NCBI GenBank assembly: GCA_002478245.1
Contig: DLMW01000005.1
Coordinates: 5,407-13,526 of the forward strand
Source: a bacterium UBP18_UBA7526
GTDB lineage: Bacteria > UBP18 > UBA7526
Reading direction: 5' to 3'
DNA: 8,120 nt
Shown here: positions 5,386 to 8,120 of the stretch, one piece after another
Numbering within the stretch: the stretch's first letter is position 1
How the letters are laid out: each line of letters opens with the position of its first letter
Translations under genes and position numbers: made by a program
Notes under the pieces: model-generated
Databases searched by the model: none
What the model saw: only the letters and a program-made list of their open reading frames with translations
Told to the model about the DNA's origin: nothing

Positions 5386-5413
5386 ATTATATCACAATTC
5401 TTGCCCATGTCAA
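5386..5413 (-). promoter_or_regulatory. Sigma-70-type promoter of padR
   Basis: Minus strand: TTGACA (5413-5408), a 16-bp spacer, TATAAT (5391-5386), both perfect consensus, with a TG one base before the -10 (extended -10). The predicted transcript starts near 5379, giving a leader of about 35 bases. An inverted repeat ATGTC-AA-GACAT (5407-5418) overlaps the -35 and is a second possible regulator site. Confidence 0.85.
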
Positions 5414-5451
5414 GACATTTTTTAAAACGCGAATTTCTTTTTAGCGCAGAT

Positions 5452-5474
5452 AAAAAACACCGCCTTTGGGCGGC
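5452..5474 (-). terminator. Intrinsic terminator after nadX
   Basis: Minus strand GCCGCC-CAAA-GGCGGT forms a six-pair stem (last pair G-U) with a 4-base loop, followed by GTTTTTTA. It starts about 24 bases after the nadX stop and closes the permease-nadX operon, separating it from padR. Confidence 0.85.
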
Positions 5475-5497
5475 TAATCTTTTACTTTCCTACTTTA

Positions 5498-6307
5498 CTA
5501 GGTTCCTATTTTTATGCTACTTACTATTCCCTTTAAGGTAGCGATGGCGGACAGGCAAGCGAGATAACTCGTCCTGGGGTTCTTAGGGGAAGGGAGGTTC
5601 TCAGTTCTTGAGAATAGTCTTCCAAACTCCCCCTCTACCTCAATCTCATGGATATTTCTTTTTAAACTTGGATCGGCAATAATCTTCACTCTTGTCTTCT
5701 CTTTTCCTATTCCTGCCAGGCTCAAAGTAGCAGAGACATTGATATTCTGAGGAAATCCCTCCACGGCCTCAGTGGCGCTCCCTTCAAAGATGAGTTTCTC
5801 TTTGGTTAGGGCATCTAAGTCTATTCTATTCCTCTTAATATAGGGTGCCCCCTTCAATCCTTCTGGAGGCTTACGGGTTGTCAGAGTAACAGAATCTATT
5901 CTTCCTATTGAGGCGCTCTTCACACCATCCAGTCCCGCTAAGGCCCCAGAGGGGAGGTATATTTTAGAATTCTTTTTCCTTGCTAAGTCAAAGATATCCT
6001 CGTTCCCTAATAGACCGCCCACGCTCATGATCATGATATCCTTACCTTGGTCTATCACCTTTCTTGCTAAGGCGGGAACCACATCCTTCGCAGCGGCCTC
6101 AATGATAAGATCGCTTGCCTTAATCAATCCAGCGATAGATGAAACTTCTGGCTTTTTCGAAAGAGAAGCGGCTAAGTCCTTTGCCTTTTCCTTATCAATA
6201 TCGGATAGAGCAATTAATTGGATTTCTCTAATCTCTTTATCGATTGCTTGGGCAAGTTCTGTTCCGATTGAGCCACAGCCTACAATTCCCACCTTAAGAC
6301 TCTTCAT
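5498..6307 (-). CDS. nadX: L-aspartate dehydrogenase NadX
   Basis: NAD(P)-dependent L-aspartate dehydrogenase (EC 1.4.1.21), which makes iminoaspartate for quinolinate synthase NadA in de novo NAD synthesis, replacing the oxidase NadB and needing no oxygen. Seen: Rossmann motif VGIVGCGSIG (6-15) with Asp36 at the end of the second strand (favouring NAD), AAAKDVV (71-77), MSVGGLL (94-100), LPSGALAGLDGVKSA (118-132), TTRKPP (143-148), EGSATEAVEGFPQNINVSAT (175-194), NIHEIEVEGEFG (218-229) with His220 as the expected catalytic His, and the family ending NLPSPKNPRTSYLACLSAIA (237-256). At 269 residues it is within the usual range. Its ATG shares one base with the stop of the permease (TAATG), so the two are translationally coupled; an intrinsic terminator follows. 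nadA and nadC are not in the window. Confidence 0.93.
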   Translation of the reverse strand: MKSLKVGIVGCGSIGTELAQAIDKEIREIQLIALSDIDKEKAKDLAASLSKKPEVSSIAGLIKASDLIIEAAAKDVVPALARKVIDQGKDIMIMSVGGLLGNEDIFDLARKKNSKIYLPSGALAGLDGVKSASIGRIDSVTLTTRKPPEGLKGAPYIKRNRIDLDALTKEKLIFEGSATEAVEGFPQNINVSATLSLAGIGKEKTRVKIIADPSLKRNIHEIEVEGEFGRLFSRTENLPSPKNPRTSYLACLSAIATLKGIVSSIKIGT

Positions 6308-7833
6308 TATTCCTTCATCACCTCTAATTTATGGCCTGTTCTCTCAAAGAGCCGGAGAACGAAGAATAGAATACCCAGGAGGAGATAGCCCAGAGCATGC
6401 CAAGGAGCAGCCCTAAAAGCCAGTTCCGGGGCATGGATGACACCGAAGAAGGCTAAGAGGGCGGCGGAGAAAGCATAGACCCCAGCACTTCTAAACCTCT
6501 TATCAATAAGAAAGGCAGTTATGGCACCCAAAAGCATACCAGTGACAATGGCCCCATAGCCTAAGGAGGCCAGTCCCTTATAGCTCACTGCTTGGGCCTC
6601 TAAGGCCGCCATCCCTACCCTATCTGCAGAAGTCTCTGCTGCCAATAGCGCCCCATCAACATTGGTCCTTACATAGTTTGCGATGTGGGGAATGAAGGCG
6701 ATGACTACTGCTGGGGCATGGAGCTTGGGGGTTGTCTGGAAGGCCTGGGCACCGATGACCAGGGCAATATAGAGTAGGATGCAGAAGGCAACCTCCTTGG
6801 GAATGACGGCTGTGGCTAGGACTAAGAGGCCGAATATGGCGATTATGAAGATGACTGTTCCATTTATGAGAGAATAGCCAGTCCGCGCACCTACTGCCTT
6901 CCATCCTGGATGGCCGATATAGACCGTGGTGGGGAAACAGGAGCCGAATAAGGCACCGGCCATGGTCCCCACCCCATCCATCATCATGGTTGTTCTGGTA
7001 TCGTATCTATCCCCAGCAGCAGAGGCGCTCTCCACATTCTGCATGGTCTCTAAGAAGTTGTAGATCCCCATGGGGATGACCACCGCTAGGAAAGGGGCCA
7101 CCTCCTTTATCCCCTCCTTTATAGCAGCGAAGACTGGGATAGGAGGATAGAATCCGATCTGGGTAATGGCTTCCCCTACCGCCTCTGGCTTCATGAAGCC
7201 GATGGCCCAGGCCAGACCAGAGCCGAGAAGGATGGCTAGGAAACCAGTCGGTATCCTATAGGGGAAGGTGATCCTGGCGATGAAGCCAATCAAGATGATG
7301 GCTAAGGGTAAGAAACCAACCTGGGGGTTCTCCCAGATCCCTAAGGTGGGCTTCATGGCGATCCAGGTGATGGCGATGCCGGCCAAGGTTCCTAAGAGTG
7401 CTGCCCGCGGGGTATACTTCCTCACCGCATTCCCCACAAAGGCTCCCAGGAGCTCGATAACGCCCCCGATGAAGGCGGCCGTCACCCCCACCTTCCAGGC
7501 AAGGAGAGGGTCAAGAGTCTTCCAGTATATGGGTCCGATGACCAGGAAGAGATAAGCGAACATGATGGGGGTTGATATCCCATAGGGAAGGGCGGTGACG
7601 TTCCTTCTCCCCTCTTTCTTGGCTAGTCTCCTCGCCATATAGGTATAGAAGATATTCCCTACGATGATGGATATGGCTGCCCCGGGTATTACCCGACCGT
7701 AGACAATCTTAGCGGGCATCTTAAATAGCTCGCTCAAGGTAATGGCAATGATTAGTAGATTTACCAAGTTATCAATGAATAGACCGAAGAAACCGTCGCT
7801 ATCCCTTCTCACAAAAAAGGGTATCTTCTCCAT
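6307..7833 (-). CDS. NCS2/AzgA-like permease (xanthine/uracil permease family)
   Basis: A 508-residue inner-membrane protein with about a dozen or more hydrophobic segments and a short charged C-terminus. It opens with FFVRRDSDGFFGLFIDNLVNL (6-26) and has NVTALPYGISTP (78-89), AGIAITWIAM (151-160), FLETMQNVESA (260-270), MMDGVGTMAGALFG (284-297) and GHPGWKAVGARTGY (307-320). The last two match the TM8-TM10 half-helix region of NCS2/AzgA nucleobase carriers, whose substrate-site acids and RTG motif lie there. It belongs to a poorly characterised branch, so a nucleobase substrate should not be assumed. ATG follows a GGGGGA ribosome site and its own promoter. The one-base overlap with nadX suggests a substrate related to aspartate or NAD-precursor metabolism, which is inference. 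Confidence 0.85.
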   Translation of the reverse strand: MEKIPFFVRRDSDGFFGLFIDNLVNLLIIAITLSELFKMPAKIVYGRVIPGAAISIIVGNIFYTYMARRLAKKEGRRNVTALPYGISTPIMFAYLFLVIGPIYWKTLDPLLAWKVGVTAAFIGGVIELLGAFVGNAVRKYTPRAALLGTLAGIAITWIAMKPTLGIWENPQVGFLPLAIILIGFIARITFPYRIPTGFLAILLGSGLAWAIGFMKPEAVGEAITQIGFYPPIPVFAAIKEGIKEVAPFLAVVIPMGIYNFLETMQNVESASAAGDRYDTRTTMMMDGVGTMAGALFGSCFPTTVYIGHPGWKAVGARTGYSLINGTVIFIIAIFGLLVLATAVIPKEVAFCILLYIALVIGAQAFQTTPKLHAPAVVIAFIPHIANYVRTNVDGALLAAETSADRVGMAALEAQAVSYKGLASLGYGAIVTGMLLGAITAFLIDKRFRSAGVYAFSAALLAFFGVIHAPELAFRAAPWHALGYLLLGILFFVLRLFERTGHKLEVMKE

Positions 7834-7858
7834 AAATCCCCCGCTTTCTTTTTATATT

Positions 7859-7886
7859 ATTCTATCACACTCTCCTTCTTTGTCAA
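7859..7886 (-). promoter_or_regulatory. Sigma-70-type promoter of the permease-nadX operon
   Basis: Minus strand: TTGACA (7886-7881), 16-bp spacer, TAGAAT (7864-7859) with TG one base before the -10. This is the same architecture as the padR promoter. Predicted start near 7852, about 20 bases before the permease ATG at 7833. The -35 box abuts the heptad repeats of the spacer. Confidence 0.8.
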
Positions 7887-7931
7887 ATTGCCAATTGCCA
7901 TCTACCACTAACGCCGCGTAGGTGTTAGTGG
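7884..7931. repeat. Heptad repeats and hairpin in the panC-permease spacer
   Basis: Minus strand heptads TTAGTGG, TAGATGG, CAATTGG and CAATTTG follow one another. The outer unit is the arm of a hairpin: plus-strand CCACTAAC (7905-7912) and GTTAGTGG (7924-7931) are perfect complements, extended by three more pairs (one G-T on the plus strand) around a 5-base loop. It begins eight bases beyond the panC stop but has no U-run on the minus strand, so it is a poor intrinsic terminator for panC; the T-rich side is on the plus strand. Confidence 0.6.
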
Positions 7932-7939
7932 TTAAATTT

Positions 7940-8120
7940 TTACTGTAATGTAATATTGTCAATAAGCCGTGCTCTACCAATTCTTGCCGCAAGGGAAATA
8001 TTTGTTTTTTTCTTTATTCTCTTTATCTCTTTTAAGGTCTCTGGATCAGTAATGGCAATGTATTCTAATTTTATTAACTTCTCCTTCTCTATTAATTCCT
8101 TCATCTTTCCCATAATCCTC
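7940..8120 (-). CDS. panC: Pantothenate synthetase PanC, C-terminal part
   Basis: The last 59 residues of pantothenate synthetase (pantoate-beta-alanine ligase, EC 6.3.2.1), the ATP-dependent cytoplasmic step joining pantoate and beta-alanine on the way to coenzyme A. The gene enters from beyond the window's end. The visible part matches the C-terminal subdomain: KLIKLEYIAITDPETLKEI (14-32 of the fragment, the usual 'kvDYvevvdpetL'), then ISLAARIGRARLIDNITL (41-58), ending in the hallmark RLIDN. The catalytic N-terminal Rossmann domain is outside the window, so its integrity cannot be judged. The permease operon downstream has its own promoter, so panC is probably the end of a different transcript. 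Confidence 0.9.
   Translation of the reverse strand, partial: RIMGKMKELIEKEKLIKLEYIAITDPETLKEIKRIKKKTNISLAARIGRARLIDNITLQ

Noticed and set aside
6027..6416. Plus-strand open frame across the permease-nadX junction
   Set aside because: It spans two well-supported minus-strand genes and their overlap; there is no independent coding evidence.

Overview
The window reads as a compact bacterial chromosome segment from a diderm (outer-membrane-bearing), probably anaerobic and uncultured lineage. Every supported gene lies on the minus strand. An outer-membrane beta-barrel protein and an LpxL/HtrB-type acyltransferase argue for an outer membrane. A two-component fatty-acid kinase system (FakA plus DegV) and an L-aspartate dehydrogenase of the Thermotoga/archaeal type argue against a typical proteobacterium. 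Lys/Glu-rich proteins, AGA/AGG/ATA codon use and degenerate intergenic repeats fit a candidate-phylum genome, but the phylum cannot be named from this sequence.

Layout, read in the direction of transcription from high to low coordinates: (1) the 3' end of panC (pantothenate synthetase), then a hairpin in a heptad-repeat spacer. (2) A two-gene operon with its own sigma-70-like promoter: an NCS2/AzgA-like permease whose stop shares one base with the start of nadX, ending at an intrinsic terminator. (3) A PadR-family repressor gene with a near-consensus promoter and a perfect 16-bp palindrome just downstream of the predicted transcription start, looking like an autoregulatory operator. (4) A 313-bp gene-free stretch with 7-bp-periodic sequence and mutually exclusive hairpins. 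(5) A secreted outer-membrane barrel protein. (6) A lipid-related gene string: LpxL-like acyltransferase, fakA (4-bp overlap), a small carboxymuconolactone-decarboxylase-like protein, and the start of a DegV (FakB-like) gene cut by the window edge.

Working together: FakA phosphorylates a fatty acid held by a DegV/FakB protein to give acyl-phosphate, so having both in one string with an acyltransferase suggests a fatty-acid capture and membrane-lipid acylation module. nadX (NAD precursor) and panC (CoA precursor) form a cofactor-synthesis neighbourhood. No phage, transposon, CRISPR or RNA gene was recognised.

The most unusual points are a tandem repeat insert inside FakA, loss of the usual catalytic glutamate in the LpxL-like protein, loss of both redox cysteines in the small AhpD-like protein, and a family of heptad-periodic intergenic elements. 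No clearly new biological system is demonstrated; the acyltransferase-FakA-DegV string is the best candidate for one.
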